Assembly (NCBI GenBank): GCA_050084985.1
Contig: JBITNC010000001.1
Coordinates: 197,594,001 to 197,658,000 of the forward strand
Source: Nageia nagi
Lineage: Eukaryota; Pinophyta
Reading direction: 5' to 3'
DNA length: 64,000 nucleotides
Part shown: one piece after another, positions 12,076 to 24,310 of the stretch
Numbering within the stretch: position 1 is the stretch's first letter
Layout: the number at the start of each line of letters is the position of its first letter
Made by a program: the position numbers and the translations under genes
The notes under the pieces: generated by a model
The model's database searches: none
Told to the model about the DNA's origin: nothing
Seen by the model: only the letters and a program-made list of their open reading frames with translations

Positions 12076-14269
12076 TACAAGTGAACATGATCAAACATAA
12101 TAAGTAAATTGTTTACTTGCATACTTATAATATTATTTCATAAAGAAATGTTGAAATGAATACTAATCATTTCAAAGTTAAATGTTGTCACCATAAGCTA
12201 GACCATCAATTGAAGTTTTTCTTATACCTATGCATTATTAAAACACATTAGTCAATAAACATTGCATGTATAATGATTCATACCAAGAATAATGCAATAC
12301 AAGGAAATGAAAGTGTTGTTTACTTGAGAACAAGCATAAGATCTTAAATTTGTTATTCTAAGTATCTCAAATGAAAGGGAGATATTTTGAGTTGTTTATT
12401 TTAAAATTGTTAGTAATTTCTAATTTTTCATGATGAATACTTTGAGTAATTAAAAATATATGATCATGTTGTTTTTGGTCATTTGGGGAATTTAGCTTAT
12501 CCATTTACCTATCATTTATATTTATGAAGATTTGATCTTATCAAATAATAAGGATTATTAGAATGCCTTTCCTATTTTTATGAGGATTGGAAAACTCTAG
12601 ATATGACATTATAAAACCTTTTTAAGATACTTTATACTAATGAAATAAATAATTGAAATTTTTTGCACATTAGATATCCATTAGTGCCAATTTTTTATCT
12701 ATCCTTGAAAAGGTACATCCTTACATATATCCTTTGCGTAGTGTTTTTGATCCATGTCATTTTTTTTCTCATAAATATGAAGGTACATATATTTAAATGT
12801 GTTCCATTGATGATCAAAACTATTTTGAATTTTCTATCTTTGAAATATAGTGTAATATATAATGATCCTCATAAATGTAATTGGATTGATTTGACCTCTA
12901 GCTTGTTTCTTCAATGTAGCAAAGATTTATGACTCGCATACAATTGTAGAGAGAAGATATGACCTACGCTTTGACGATGGTGGTAGAAAAATATAGTGTT
13001 CTTGGTATCCCTTATAGATTTAATACAATAATGAAATATGTGAAAGCAATCATTAGATGTAAAACCAAGTTAATATATATATATGTACTTATATGCACAT
13101 AATGAGTTACTCGTAATAGAAGTTGCAAGGTCATATACTTCTATGCATTCCCAAGGATAACAACATGCTTTACAAAGATAGCTCTTTAAAAAAAATATTA
13201 GTTTGGTGATTTTAACACAAATAATTTTTAGGTGTAAATCCAAAATTTGGATTTGCATATGCTTTAGATGTGATTTGAGATGGATTTAAGTGAGCATTAT
13301 GATTCTCTAGAAAAGGAAAACTTGAAAGTACTATAGAAGCAAACACTATTGTGATGTGGAAACACCATATTAAAATTATCATGATTAATGAGGAGAAAAA
13401 TGTTGCGGCATACAACACTTCTTAGTATATTTAGGATTGTTATATGTTGATATAATATTGCCCAACAATTAGAACACATTAAAATTTGGACAAACTTTAT
13501 CATTGGATTTTTTTAAGAACATGATTTATTTAAGAAATTTAATTTGACATTGGCCATACACTCATGAACTTATTCTTGGAAAGAGAGTAAGGTTTCATAT
13601 ACTCCATTTTAAAATTGACCATACAAATGGTAAGGAATACTCTATTTTATATTTTCAATCATATAAACTAGATGTCAAATAATTTGTAATCATACCAACT
13701 AGATTTAACAAACCATTTAATAACATAAATAATTATGAAACAACATGGTTTCAATCAAATTTGTATATAAAATACTTATAAAGAAACAAATATTTTAGCA
13801 TATAAATGTTAAAATCATAGAGAGAACTTGAGAATTTGTGTACTAATTATATTTAAAAACTAACAACCCTTATTAATTGTCTACTTAATCTAAATAATTC
13901 GTTTTAGCTTCTCAAATTGAAAATAAATATTTTTTTATTTATTAATATGTTTGCTAGTTTGATCCCTAGGGTTTAAATTAATTTTCTTGTAATCCTTTGG
14001 AGTAGGGATTGCTCTATCAAATTCATTCTTCTTCTGCAAATTAGATTTGATTTTCTATAGGTAGGGAAAATACAATCCAACTATTTTTCTAAATCTATGG
14101 CCTCTCCAAGCATTAGAGAAATAGTGAACTCATAGAAGCAAGGGCATCCAAAATGCATGGTGTTTTCCCATAGAATTAAACGTGTATTATATGAGTAAAG
14201 ATGGGTAAATGTAAATAATTTAAGGCACCATAATTTAATCGCATGAGTGACTCTAATCACGTTATTCTT
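12076..14269. other. Transposon interior, no recognisable gene
   Basis: AT-rich sequence. Several minus-strand frames of 60-90 codons (12663-13503) have hydrophobic, low-information composition and no motif. I see no splice-consistent continuation of the minus-strand gene here. Confidence 0.45.
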
Positions 14270-15526
14270 GGTATGAATCATTTGACATACATTACTAATG
14301 GACTGAGTAGGGTTTTATAATTGAGATAGAATCAAAGCTCAATGATTTTAAAACTAACCATAAAGAGACAAAATTTGAGCACAAGGATTTGAAATGCATG
14401 ATGTCGACATATTTTCATTGATAAGAATAATCATACGATATGCACAAAATGGATACATTGAAATGGGAGGTTAGAATTTTGATGAAATGCCTCATCAAAA
14501 TATATTTTGATGGAATGCAATAATGGGAGATTATGAAATTGATGAGTAGCCTCATCAAAATGTACTTAGGAATTTTTTAATGACATACTACAAGAAGCAT
14601 ACTTTCATGGAGTGTAACACAAAAAACTTGTATGCAAAAAAAACCCTAAGATGCACTTGAACATTCATGTATTGCAAAATGAATAAATAGATATAGAGAA
14701 TTGGAAAACCTACCTGGTATTGAGCTTCGATACCTGTATGAGAGCTTCCTACAACATTCACATCCAAGCATGCACAAAAATAATAGGAATGAGAATGACT
14801 CTTTTTATTTTATTTAAATGGAGTTAATCAAACTTCATTTAATGGGTTATACAACATTCTATTAATCTTGCAATCCTTCACACATGTTAAACCATAGTGT
14901 GTTGGAGGTTAATCAACCTAGGTATAGCTTCTAATTGAAGTTTGATTAACCTCCACATTAATGGATGCATGTATGATGGTTGACACTCATTCAAATTGAG
15001 GTAGGCTGATATGACATGCAGGTTACTTGACCTATGTATAGTCCACATAAATATAGTTTGATTAACCTAGTCTATTAATGATGTCCTAGATATGCGTTCA
15101 AAGTGGAGAACTCAATATAATTGAGGTTAATCGAATATCATCGATTCTACAAGGTTAATAGAGCATCATCAATTTCTAAGTTAATTGAGCTATTCTTAGC
15201 CTTGAATGGTCATTTGATATTAGGGGTTAATCGAATGATGGTTAATCTTGCATAATCAAAGAACATTTATACAAGAATAATTGAAAAAAAAAAATTTAGA
15301 GAGGTTAATCGAACTTTGATTAATCTCGGATGGGCATGGGGGATGCCATACCATGATAGGAATGACCTAAAAACCCATGCAAATGAAGAGTTAAATGAAC
15401 CATATTTAGGTTGGGGCAATCAAAGTACATATACTCCCATGGCATGGCTTGACGGGTCATGCATGCATACCGATAGGATAGCGTGTTAAAGTATGGGGGA
15501 ATTCTAGAGGCTAGATAGCCAACACC
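14270..15526 (-). repeat. Right terminal inverted repeat, about 1.26 kb
   Basis: This is the reverse complement of 2322-3585 with substitutions and small indels. The outer 20 bases are exact. The homology fades near 14270, where TATAAAACCCTACTCAGTCC pairs with the left-arm counterpart near 3541. It carries GGTTAATCAA and GTTTGATTAACC motifs near 14820, 14908, 14938 and 15056. Confidence 0.8.
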
Positions 15527-15536
15527 TTTTCTAAAT
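15527..15536. repeat. Right 10-bp target site duplication of the Mutator-like element
   Basis: TTTTCTAAAT directly follows the last base of the right TIR and matches the left flank exactly. Confidence 0.82.
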
Positions 15537-18450
15537 TTGTATTACAAAATTTGATGAATGCCACAAATATGGAGACATATTGTAATGGATGGTTTCATTA
15601 TAGAATAATTTAAATAATTGAATTACATCCTTTTTCTCGATTTTAATTAGTATAATTTTAAAATTATAACGATATGACTCTTTTTAATAGTAACATTTAT
15701 GCAAGCTTTGATGATACCATCTTTTTAGTATGGGTTTATTAATTAAATTAAATTTTAAAGCTTTATTGTGAATTGGAAGGTGATGAATTTAATTACCTTA
15801 TGATTTTATGAAATAAGTTTAGTTGGGATAATGAGATGTTATGGATTTAATAGAAATTTTCCATTCATTATACTTAATCTCATTTAATTAGTACTATTAT
15901 GTACTTTATAGAGATGAATTGTAAAAGATGTGGATAACTATATGAATAAGAATGGTGAATTGAAATACATTTTAATGATTTTTATAAGTTTCTTCATGAT
16001 CGAGGAAGAGAGGTAGTCCTTAAGTGAGACCTTGACCCTATATAGATCAAGAACATAGCATTGAGTAAATGTTTGCCTTTCATAAGTTGAAATTATTTGA
16101 TATAATGGATTGGATTGAACAATCACGCATCTAGGATAGGATGCATGTTATTCCACTAAAAGAGTTGTCTTGATCCTCAATATACTCATAACAAAATCCT
16201 AGTATACATTTGGACTAAAAAGATGATAAAGTTTTGAAGACCCATAAAATGAATAAGATTGATCATGATGAACTCTTGTATACAAACCCTACAATGATTA
16301 ATATTCATCAATAATGTGGAAACTAAATAATAATCAAACAAGTTGTATATTTATACAAGGTGTTGTTGTATGTTATTTTCATAGTAGATCAACATGATGT
16401 ATCTCTATCTTATTTGTGTTAAGTCAATAAGTTTACATTTGATTACAAAACCTTGAGTCATACTTGTCTTCAAGATCCAATAAAGGTTTTAGGGGTATAC
16501 TCATTGATGTTACCTTTATGATGTAATTGTATAAGTTTCTATTCAATGAATAAATGGGATAGATCATTGTTTTGATAATTATTGGTCTATATTGAACGAA
16601 GGATATAATAATTAAGATATTACTATAAGAGAATAGATTCAAATTTAAAATGATAAATTTAGTTGTTAAAATAATAACAACATCATATGAGTAAGATAAT
16701 TAGTTCATAACCTAAATAAAAGCATCACTAAGATGAAAGCCATAAGTATCTTTATAGAGGACCATAAGTAAAGAGAAAAATATAATCTAAGGTGGTACAT
16801 GCTTAATCTCAAATAATGATCGATATAGATCAAATAGGTATGACACCTAAGGATGTAAACTCATAATGGAATGATAGCATATAATATAAATAATAGATCA
16901 AATCATCATGTGGCTAATGTAACATAGCATGCTATATTGATATGGATGGATTCAAATAGGACCATATGAGAAATGTAACAAATAGATACACTAAGGTTTT
17001 GTGTGTCTAAGAATATATGGATTATTCTATAAACTTTTCAAAGTGTTTGATATTATAAGTGTCAATTTTTTTTTGTGAACATTATTTGAATTTAAGTTAT
17101 AATGTTTGAAGAAGAAGATAGCAATTATAATGCCTTATATAGTGATGTTGGAATAAAATATGCACCCTTGGTTAGTTGAAAAGAAAAAATAAGGAGACTT
17201 AACCAAATATAGTGATCATTGGCTAAAGAATACTAATGATTGATGGTTGACCTAAAATTAAAGTCAATTGTGTGAGAATTCTTGTTATGAATTCATTAAT
17301 TGTTTACAACGACCATCAAAAATTTTGGTTCCTAATGTTAAAGAAGAGTGGACAAATTATTTGTTATGATTATACTAAACGATGAGATAATCTTATCCTA
17401 AAATATTTCCTGAGTGAGGACCACTCTATGCTACACTCCCTTACTAGGATTAGCCACCTTAAATATTTCTCAGGACTTATTATTACCCTTTGGTAGAGTC
17501 ATACTTTTAATGTTTTATTCCTTCTATCTAGTTGTGCATGTGGTATTTTTATTGTAAAGCATTGTTGAGTATATTTTATAAGATATTTTCTTGAGTATGC
17601 TTTACTTCACATCTCTTCATGAGCACACTTGGAATGACTAATGCCATTAAGTTTTATGACTATAGTTATGATGTTTTGAATGTATAATATAATTGTTTAT
17701 GAATATATGTTGATAAAGATAACTTAGATTTATTTTGAGATGTTATGTATTCTCACAATTAGATAAACCTAGAAGACCAATAATTGGTTCAACACTAATT
17801 ATTTCTAGGAGCGGTAATTGGGGTGATTTTTACTTTATATCCTTTTTAATAAAATGATTAGACAAAAGAAACCACTCAAGGATATTATTGATATGTTGAC
17901 CAAAATATCCATGGCTTCCTAAGATATGGGCATGGGGATGCCAGAAAACATGTTAAACCTAGCTAATATATATGGATAGGTTAGTATTCCATACCACTGA
18001 CAAGTTGTCAAATAGGGATAATAGATAATAAAATTATGATTACTAGGTGATGGTAACTTGTATTCATATTTCCTATGGTTAAGCATATACGAATATGATG
18101 ATTTTTCCATAAGGCGATGATGTTATACCTATATTTGATGGAAGATTACTTTAGGACAATCTATCTACACCTATGATATGAAGGGTTATTCATTGAGTGA
18201 AGATTTATAAGCTTATGGACAAGCATTCTCTTGGGTGATATGTGCCCCAAGTAGAAAACCACAACACTATGACTAGATTGTTCATAGGAAAAATCATGGA
18301 AAAAAATGGTGGGATCACTTATGTGGCATATCCACAATAGGGAGATTATTGTGAAGTGAACATTAAAAAGATTTTTATGAGGGTTGGTTAATTTGGATTT
18401 GGCCAATATTGCCACATGGGTGCTAACTAGCTAACAACATTGACATGCTC
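15537..18450. other. Intergenic, nothing recognised
   Basis: AT-rich sequence with short frames only. Minus-strand frames at 16433-16642, 17919-18110 and 18161-18415 have no motif. I looked specifically for the missing LINE reverse transcriptase in 17.8-18.45 kb and did not find it. Confidence 0.5.
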
Positions 18451-18479
18451 ATGTGGATTACCTTTTTACATTCCCAAAT

Positions 18480-19770
18480 TATTCAAGTGGTAAAAAAAAT
18501 AGGTCTAAATTTTAGGGTTTTGATGAAGTTGAGACTAGGTAGAGAGCTACAAAAAGTAACCCTCTCATCTCTAATTTTCTTCAGGTCCTTTATAGAAGAA
18601 TTGTCTGGACATTGAATTTCCTTAATACTATTGTGGGTTCTGTGTCTTAAAGTGGAGACATGGAAGAACTAAGTGTTCCTATCACCCTGCTTCAACAAAT
18701 TGATTTCCAACTTATACTTCCACTTTAGCTCTTCTTGTTCAAGAGTGTTATGTCAATGACCTAGTATTTCCCTTTCTTTCTAATGAATCTTTTGCATGCA
18801 TCTATGCTTTTGAAAATGATCCCCCATTACTTTCATTTGATCTTAAATATATGCTTTCCTCTTGGGAAAGAAACTAAATGTTTCTCTATTCCAAACCTTA
18901 AGATTTTTCTTGATGAATCTTAGTTCCTTTTCTCTTTGGGAAAGGGGCAATCGTAAAAAGCTCTACTTACACCAATTTTTTATATGATCTTTGAGGTTGT
19001 CATGTATTAACCACATCATTTCAAAATGGAAGGGGAAATTGAATTATCTTCTTTGCTCCTATGTTTCCTACAACAAGGGATCATGATCAAAGCTAAGTTT
19101 GGGATAGCCTATGAGTGTGGAGTACACAAACTTAGTAATATAGTCTTACAAAATTGGCAATCTATTTAACCTCTCTCAGATGTGAAACTCACCACATATT
19201 CCATTAGTCCAAGTAAACTTGGTTCTTCTTATTTACATATCCATAAGATTATTCTCGTTGATGAAATAAATAAAGTCTCTCATGCTGTCTATGAATCCTT
19301 CCACTTCCCATTTTATTAGAAGGATATATTGAAGAATTTAAATCTCTTGCTAAGATCCAGCTAATGCCCAAAAATGCTTCCCTCGTATATTCAAAAGAGG
19401 ACTAAATAGTTTTCCTCCCAGCATAAGTAGTTGGAGCATGCACATTTGTAATGATAAATATTTCCTTGGTATCCAAGGAAGTGAAAAGAATAGAACCAAA
19501 ATTAGAACTAGAGACAATCAACCTACCTTCCAACTTGTTACTATCCTACAAGAACATAGATCCCTCGTATTTGTCTATGGCATGAATAGCAACATACTAT
19601 GATTCTGTCCATATTTTTTTTAATAGAGAGGGATTTCCCTTCAATAAATTTCATCTCTTGAAGTAAAATAATCTATGATTTTATATCCTTTTTCAAAGCT
19701 ATTATTCTTTTGTATCTTTTGGGAGCATAGATCCCCCTTACATTCTAAGTTAGGATTTTCATTGCTATAG
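18480..19770 (-). pseudogene. LINE ORF2 remnant: apurinic endonuclease domain
   Basis: The frame opens at about 19760 with MKILT*NVRGIYAPKRYKR, the classic plant L1 ORF2 start, where the stop replaces the usual Trp. It is followed by IILLQEMKF, where the Glu corresponds to the catalytic QET motif. Further on come an LGDFN-like block (degraded), NLMDM with TKFTWTNG, and SFDHDPLL corresponding to the SDH catalytic end. A typical post-endonuclease linker follows (REKELRFIKKNLKVWNRE). Numerous stops and frameshifts make it non-functional. Reverse transcriptase motifs are absent. Confidence 0.75.
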
Positions 19771-20559
19771 GTTTTTTCCTTCCCCCATCCCTCAAAAGGG
19801 TAGCTTGGGCTCCCTTTTCAATGTTAGCTTTAGTTTCTTGGAGCCTCACAAAATCTTTTAAGGGCCTACCTAGGTGTTCCTTTCCAATATTTCCATGTGG
19901 TTTCTTCTTTTGGTTTCTTATTCAACTTAGGGTTCTTGGAGTTTGAATCCTATTCCTCTCCCCAAAAACCTTCTAACTGCTATGAGTAATTGTATGGGAG
20001 CAAGGTTTCTCTCAAGTTGTACAATAGGGACTCAAAATTTCTTCTCATGTTGACCCTCCACTAGTGCAGGGAATTAGGTTTTTGGTACTGGTTCCTACAC
20101 ATCACTTGGATTCTCCACTTGTATTACATGCTCTTCTTAGGTATGTTATATAATTTTTCCCTTTATGTAATTAAGATTTCTTCTTATGATCTAAGTGCTC
20201 TTCTTCCTTTTCCTTCTCTTCCAACATAGCCATCAAGACTTCCCCTTTTAATAGTTGGGAGTCTATAACATGTAACATAACTCTCTCATAGGCAGAGTTT
20301 TACTTTTTTGGTTCCTTATCCTAAGGCTCCACTACCTCTAAACTAGGGATGGCATTGTGCATTAGAAATATGTTGTCTTCATTTTCCTTTAAAGATCCTG
20401 AGGTTTCTCCTTTATCTTGTATATGAGATGGGTATTTTCCTACTTATTATTCTTTTTTTGTTTACTTGTTTCCTCACTAGGCACCATGAAAAGGGATGGC
20501 CCTTCTACTTGTAAACCTCACATGTTTGAGGAGGATTCTCATACTCTATTGGTTGGGTC

Positions 20560-21260
20560 TATTCACCTAACTCAAAAAGTAAGTTAATAGAATTAGGTAG
20601 ATTGGTCATGGGGTAGATGCTAACATAGAGTCAAACAAATATCATGCAAGATTTGGCCCTGATGGCCTTATTGATGGTAATCATATCCCCTATCTAGTTA
20701 CCAATCCCTGCTAGGACTTCATCATGCATGTATTGTAATGGTATCCCCAGAAGCCTTACCCAAATTAGGACCAAGGTAATACTTTGGGTATTAGGATCAA
20801 AATTAGGCTCCCACTTCTTTAGAAAAATTGCTTATTTTTAAACCATCTATGACCCACCATACAAAACATTTTTAAGATATCCCAAGAAAAACTTTATCAT
20901 AAAGAACCCATTAGGAAGAGCAACAACATCAAATATTCCTTTAATTTTCCACTTCTAGAAGGCCCATTGTTTAATTGAATCAATGTTCGAATAGGGTACA
21001 ATAAACTTTTTTATCAAGTTTAGAGTCCCTTCCTCAGTAGTAATCTTGATAATTTCTAGAGGGATCTTGAGTTTTCCATCCAAAGCTTTCAGTTTAAAAC
21101 AAGTTTCCAGAGGAGAAATAATGGCTCCCCTTACCACTTGGGTATAGGAGAGTTTCTTCTTTCTTATTATATTCTATTCATGTGGACCCTTAATATCCAA
21201 AGGCTTTGGGTACATCATCTCCTCTAAAATCATATTGGAAATATCCTTAACTATTGAAGG
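20560..21260 (-). pseudogene. LINE ORF1 remnant with DUF4283-like domain
   Basis: The minus-strand frame contains LSYTQVVRGAI, the open stretch at 20955-21137 and, after stops, LVLIWVRLLGIPLQYMHDEV with LAGIGN. WVRLPGLPLEYW...LAGIG is the diagnostic core of DUF4283 in plant L1 ORF1 proteins (an RNA-binding, nucleic acid chaperone role in the family). The frame is interrupted at several points. The zinc-knuckle end expected at 19.8-20.5 kb was not identified with confidence. Confidence 0.72.
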
Positions 21261-21290
21261 ATATTCTCATTAGTTGATGCTTTGGATCTG

Positions 21291-23559
21291 ATATCCTCGA
21301 TCGATCACCATTCGACCTTCAGGCCTACCATGCCTATGTTTGCTCTCCATGCTTTGTACCCCTCCATAAATTGGCTCTTTTTTATCGCTCATGTATTTTT
21401 CATACATATCTACAAGGATTGTTATTACAATTTCATACAAAAGAAACCAACATCTAATTATTTGTTCATGAATATCGATGCCCCATTTTAAAGCTACAAA
21501 AATTGCATATATAGTCAAAATACTTGTAATAGTTGTTTAATCTAGTGTGAAACTAATCAATTGCATTTTCTAAAAATACTTAAGAGCCACTAAACCATGC
21601 TCATTCTATGCATATCCTATGATCATTACATTCCATGAGATTTTCTCTTCTAAAAAGATTTGTAGCTTCCTTAAGAAGCCCAAAATTATTTGAATTAAAT
21701 ATTTTTAGATTGTGATCAAACTATTTGAAGTAAATTTTTACTTGATATTATTGACTTATTTTACTTAATATTATTGATTTATTTTCTTTGAATTCCTAGA
21801 TATGAATTACTTATTGTGTAAAAGGTCTACACTCAATGGAGAAAGTAAGGGTGTTCCATTAGTATTTTTGTAGTTTTGTATGCATAGTATTTCATTGTGG
21901 GATATCTATGTCTATTTTGATTTTATGATGTATGTACAATATTTAGAGTGGTAATATCTCCAAAAAAAAGAACAAGGAATTAGATGCAAATGATAATTGG
22001 GGTTGTCACAATAAATTAGGAGCTATTGGTAGAGACCTCACACATCGATAAATGCTTGAAATTTGATAATGTTGTTTAATAGTGGTTGATCTAGGCATAG
22101 TGGAATTGATTATTTTTTTATTATTGATAGTGGTGTATTATAAAAAATGGTAAAATCTACTCACTACAAACATAAGAAGGCAACCCATACCATAAATGAA
22201 TTAAATAGTGAGAATACTCGAAATAAGATTGATTATACTTCAACTATATTCGAGAATAAGATATGCAAGAAGGTATGTAGATTGCACAAGAAATTTACTC
22301 ATGATGTTGTTTACTCATTATTATCATAATATATGGCATAACAATATTTGGATGGTGTCCAATGTATGGTTGTTGATATATGGTCAGAACACACTTCAAA
22401 CTCTAAATATCATATAAAGAGAGGACCAATAAGATGTTTACCATATTCAACAAATACATATAAGGTGGAGTGTACATATTAAAATGGTACACATTTATTC
22501 CTCATATTTATGTTTGTTCCTAATTTTCCTACCAACATGTTAGTTAGTTTATCGATTGACCTTGTCTAATGAATCCACCAATTCAGAATTGATCAATTGA
22601 TCCTTGAGATTATTTTTAGTATTTATTTCTACTTTCTTGTATTCATCTTGGAATAGAAAAAGCTTGCTATATAAGGTTCCAATTGTTAGTTTTCTTTGTA
22701 TATATATTGAAAATAAACCTAATTGCTCATTTTTGAATTTCTTTAATTTAGGCAATTGTGTGAAACCCTAATTGATCTTTACAATCTATAAGTATGCCAA
22801 TCCCTCTCCTTTTACAACCTTGATTTTTTAAGCACTCATTGCACTATCAAAATGATTCTATAATTATCTTTGAGTTATTAAGCACACTACTGATATTGTT
22901 GTTCTACTATCTTTATTTAATTTAACTTCATCTTAGGGTTTAGGCATAAATAATCATAGTTATGTAGATAACTTTTTGTATTGCATGTTAGATTAGGTAA
23001 ATCATAGCAAATTTCAACTAAAGTATTATTTGATGCATGATGAATCATAATGTAAATCCATTAATGTATGTTTTATTTTATATTAGATTTGTTATTTCAT
23101 GGTTAGTTTTATAATTTATCTTATGCTTTTTACATGATAATGTAGGTATGTATTGATAATATTTTTTGAGAATGTGTGTAAATAAGATTTGAATAATAAC
23201 ATGTATTCAAGACCATGAGGATTAAATATTAAATAAAAATATGGATGCAACTTGAAGAAGATGACAAATATACCATTACTAAAGCTTCATTACTAAAAGT
23301 GGATATTATTGAAAAATTATTATCAAAGTTTACAATCATTATTCAAAGTTTATATATCAATGAATAAGACCTCTGGGCAATTCTAAATTAATAAGAAGAT
23401 TATACATAATGATGAGGTCACATGACACACAATAAAATTATCCATTATTCAAAGTTTATCTATTTACTAGTAAGTTGTTGAGCAAGAGTAGAATTATCAT
23501 TGTTATCAAAACTCCATAGTAGAGAAGATATCATTGTTGTCAACACACCATTGTAGAGA
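21291..23559. other. Intergenic, nothing recognised
   Basis: AT-rich with short unrelated frames on both strands (21282-21518, 22147-22417, 22549-22755). None shows a motif or splice-consistent extension. Confidence 0.45.
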
Positions 23560-23790
23560 ATAGATATGAAGTCTAAAAAATGTACAATGAAGACCAACAA
23601 TGAAGTTCGATAATGAAGAATGAAGGCTGAAATGTAAGATCAAGGAAGATAATGAAGTCCGATAAAACAAGATAAATAATGATATTGAAGTCCAAAAATA
23701 CAAGGTGAAGTCCAAAAGTGCAAAGTGAAGTCTGAAAATAGCCAATGATGTTCAAAAATGAAAGGTAAAGTTTCATAATGCATGGTGGAG
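23560..23790. repeat. Degenerate minisatellite, unit about 20-30 bp around GAAGTCCAAAAAT
   Basis: Eight or more variants of (A)TGAAGTC(C/T)(A/G)AAAA(T) recur at irregular 20-35 bp spacing. The minus-strand frames across it are repeats of Phe/Leu-rich peptide, a by-product of the repeat. Confidence 0.7.
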
Positions 23791-24109
23791 TTGTGATGGC
23801 AATATATCATCACAAAATAAATCAGTCATATTTATAGAGAAATAATTATTAGTATAGGAATAAAATTAATTTGATTTATTTTTTATTTTATAGTGCTCAA
23901 AATAAGCTTTACAACAAGTATATACATGCCTACCTTTGTCAAAACATTACCTAATAAATGAAGCTATCTATCAAAACATATCAAAAATAATTAGTCAAGC
24001 ATCAAAAACATTAGTCGGGGGTCAAAAACATTATTCAGGAATCATAAAATTTTGTCGAGTATAAAAATGAAGCTACTTGGAAGTAAAAAATGTAGAGAAT
24101 AAATTATGG

Positions 24110-24310
24110 GCATTTATCTGATAAGTTTTGAGCATTTATGCACACTTTGTTGAGCATCAATGAAGGTTGTTGAGGGTCAAAATACGCATAGTAAATGTCA
24201 GGTATTTATGAACAGTAAATGTTGGGTGCTTATACACAAGAAATGTTGGGCATTTATGTGTGTATAAATGTTGAGCATTTATGCATTGTGAATTTTGGGC
24301 ATTTATCACT
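24110..24310. repeat. Degenerate minisatellite around GGGCATTTATG
   Basis: Units such as TTGGGCATTTATG, TTGAGCATTTATGCA and TTGGGTGCTTATAC recur about every 25-30 bp. Preceding sequence near 24000-24060 shows a related CATCAAAAACATTAGTCG repeat. Confidence 0.65.

Larger units (their letters stand above)
2322..15526. mobile_element. 13.2-kb Mutator-like DNA transposon with long terminal inverted repeats
   Basis: The left end reads GGTGTTGGCTATCTAGCCTC and the right end is its exact reverse complement. The inverted homology continues inward for about 1.26 kb on each side. The direct repeat TTTTCTAAAT lies immediately outside both ends (2312-2321 and 15527-15536). Long TIRs plus a 9-11 bp target duplication are the hallmark of plant Mutator-like elements, so that is the inferred class. 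The interior holds tandem arrays at 6.08-7.14 kb, a short plus-strand coding remnant near 5.0 kb and a decayed multi-exon minus-strand gene at about 8.0-12.1 kb. I could not recognise a MULE transposase or any other named domain, so the element may be non-autonomous or may carry a diverged or captured gene. TIR divergence, by eye roughly a fifth of positions, indicates an old insertion. Confidence 0.82.
18450..21290 (-). mobile_element. L1-type LINE remnant lacking its 3' (reverse transcriptase) half
   Basis: Read on the minus strand, an ORF1 with a DUF4283-like domain (20.56-21.26 kb) is followed by an ORF2 start with an apurinic endonuclease domain (18.48-19.77 kb). This is the usual plant L1 order. 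Both frames carry many stops. The sequence ends in the linker after the endonuclease. No reverse transcriptase or poly-A tail is seen at the low-coordinate side. Retrotransposition normally truncates the 5' end, so loss of the 3' half points to later deletion or rearrangement. Confidence 0.75.

Noticed and set aside
12663-13503. Cluster of 60-90 codon ORFs as transposase exons
   Set aside because: The peptides are hydrophobic and low-information, do not share strand or phase with the minus-strand gene, and show no motif.
18161-18415. 84-codon minus-strand ORF as the missing LINE reverse transcriptase
   Set aside because: It has no RT motif such as a YADD-type block, and its composition does not resemble L1 RT.
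23506-23776. Phe/Leu-rich minus-strand ORFs resembling membrane peptides
   Set aside because: They are a direct product of the GAAGTCCAAAAAT minisatellite, not a conserved protein.
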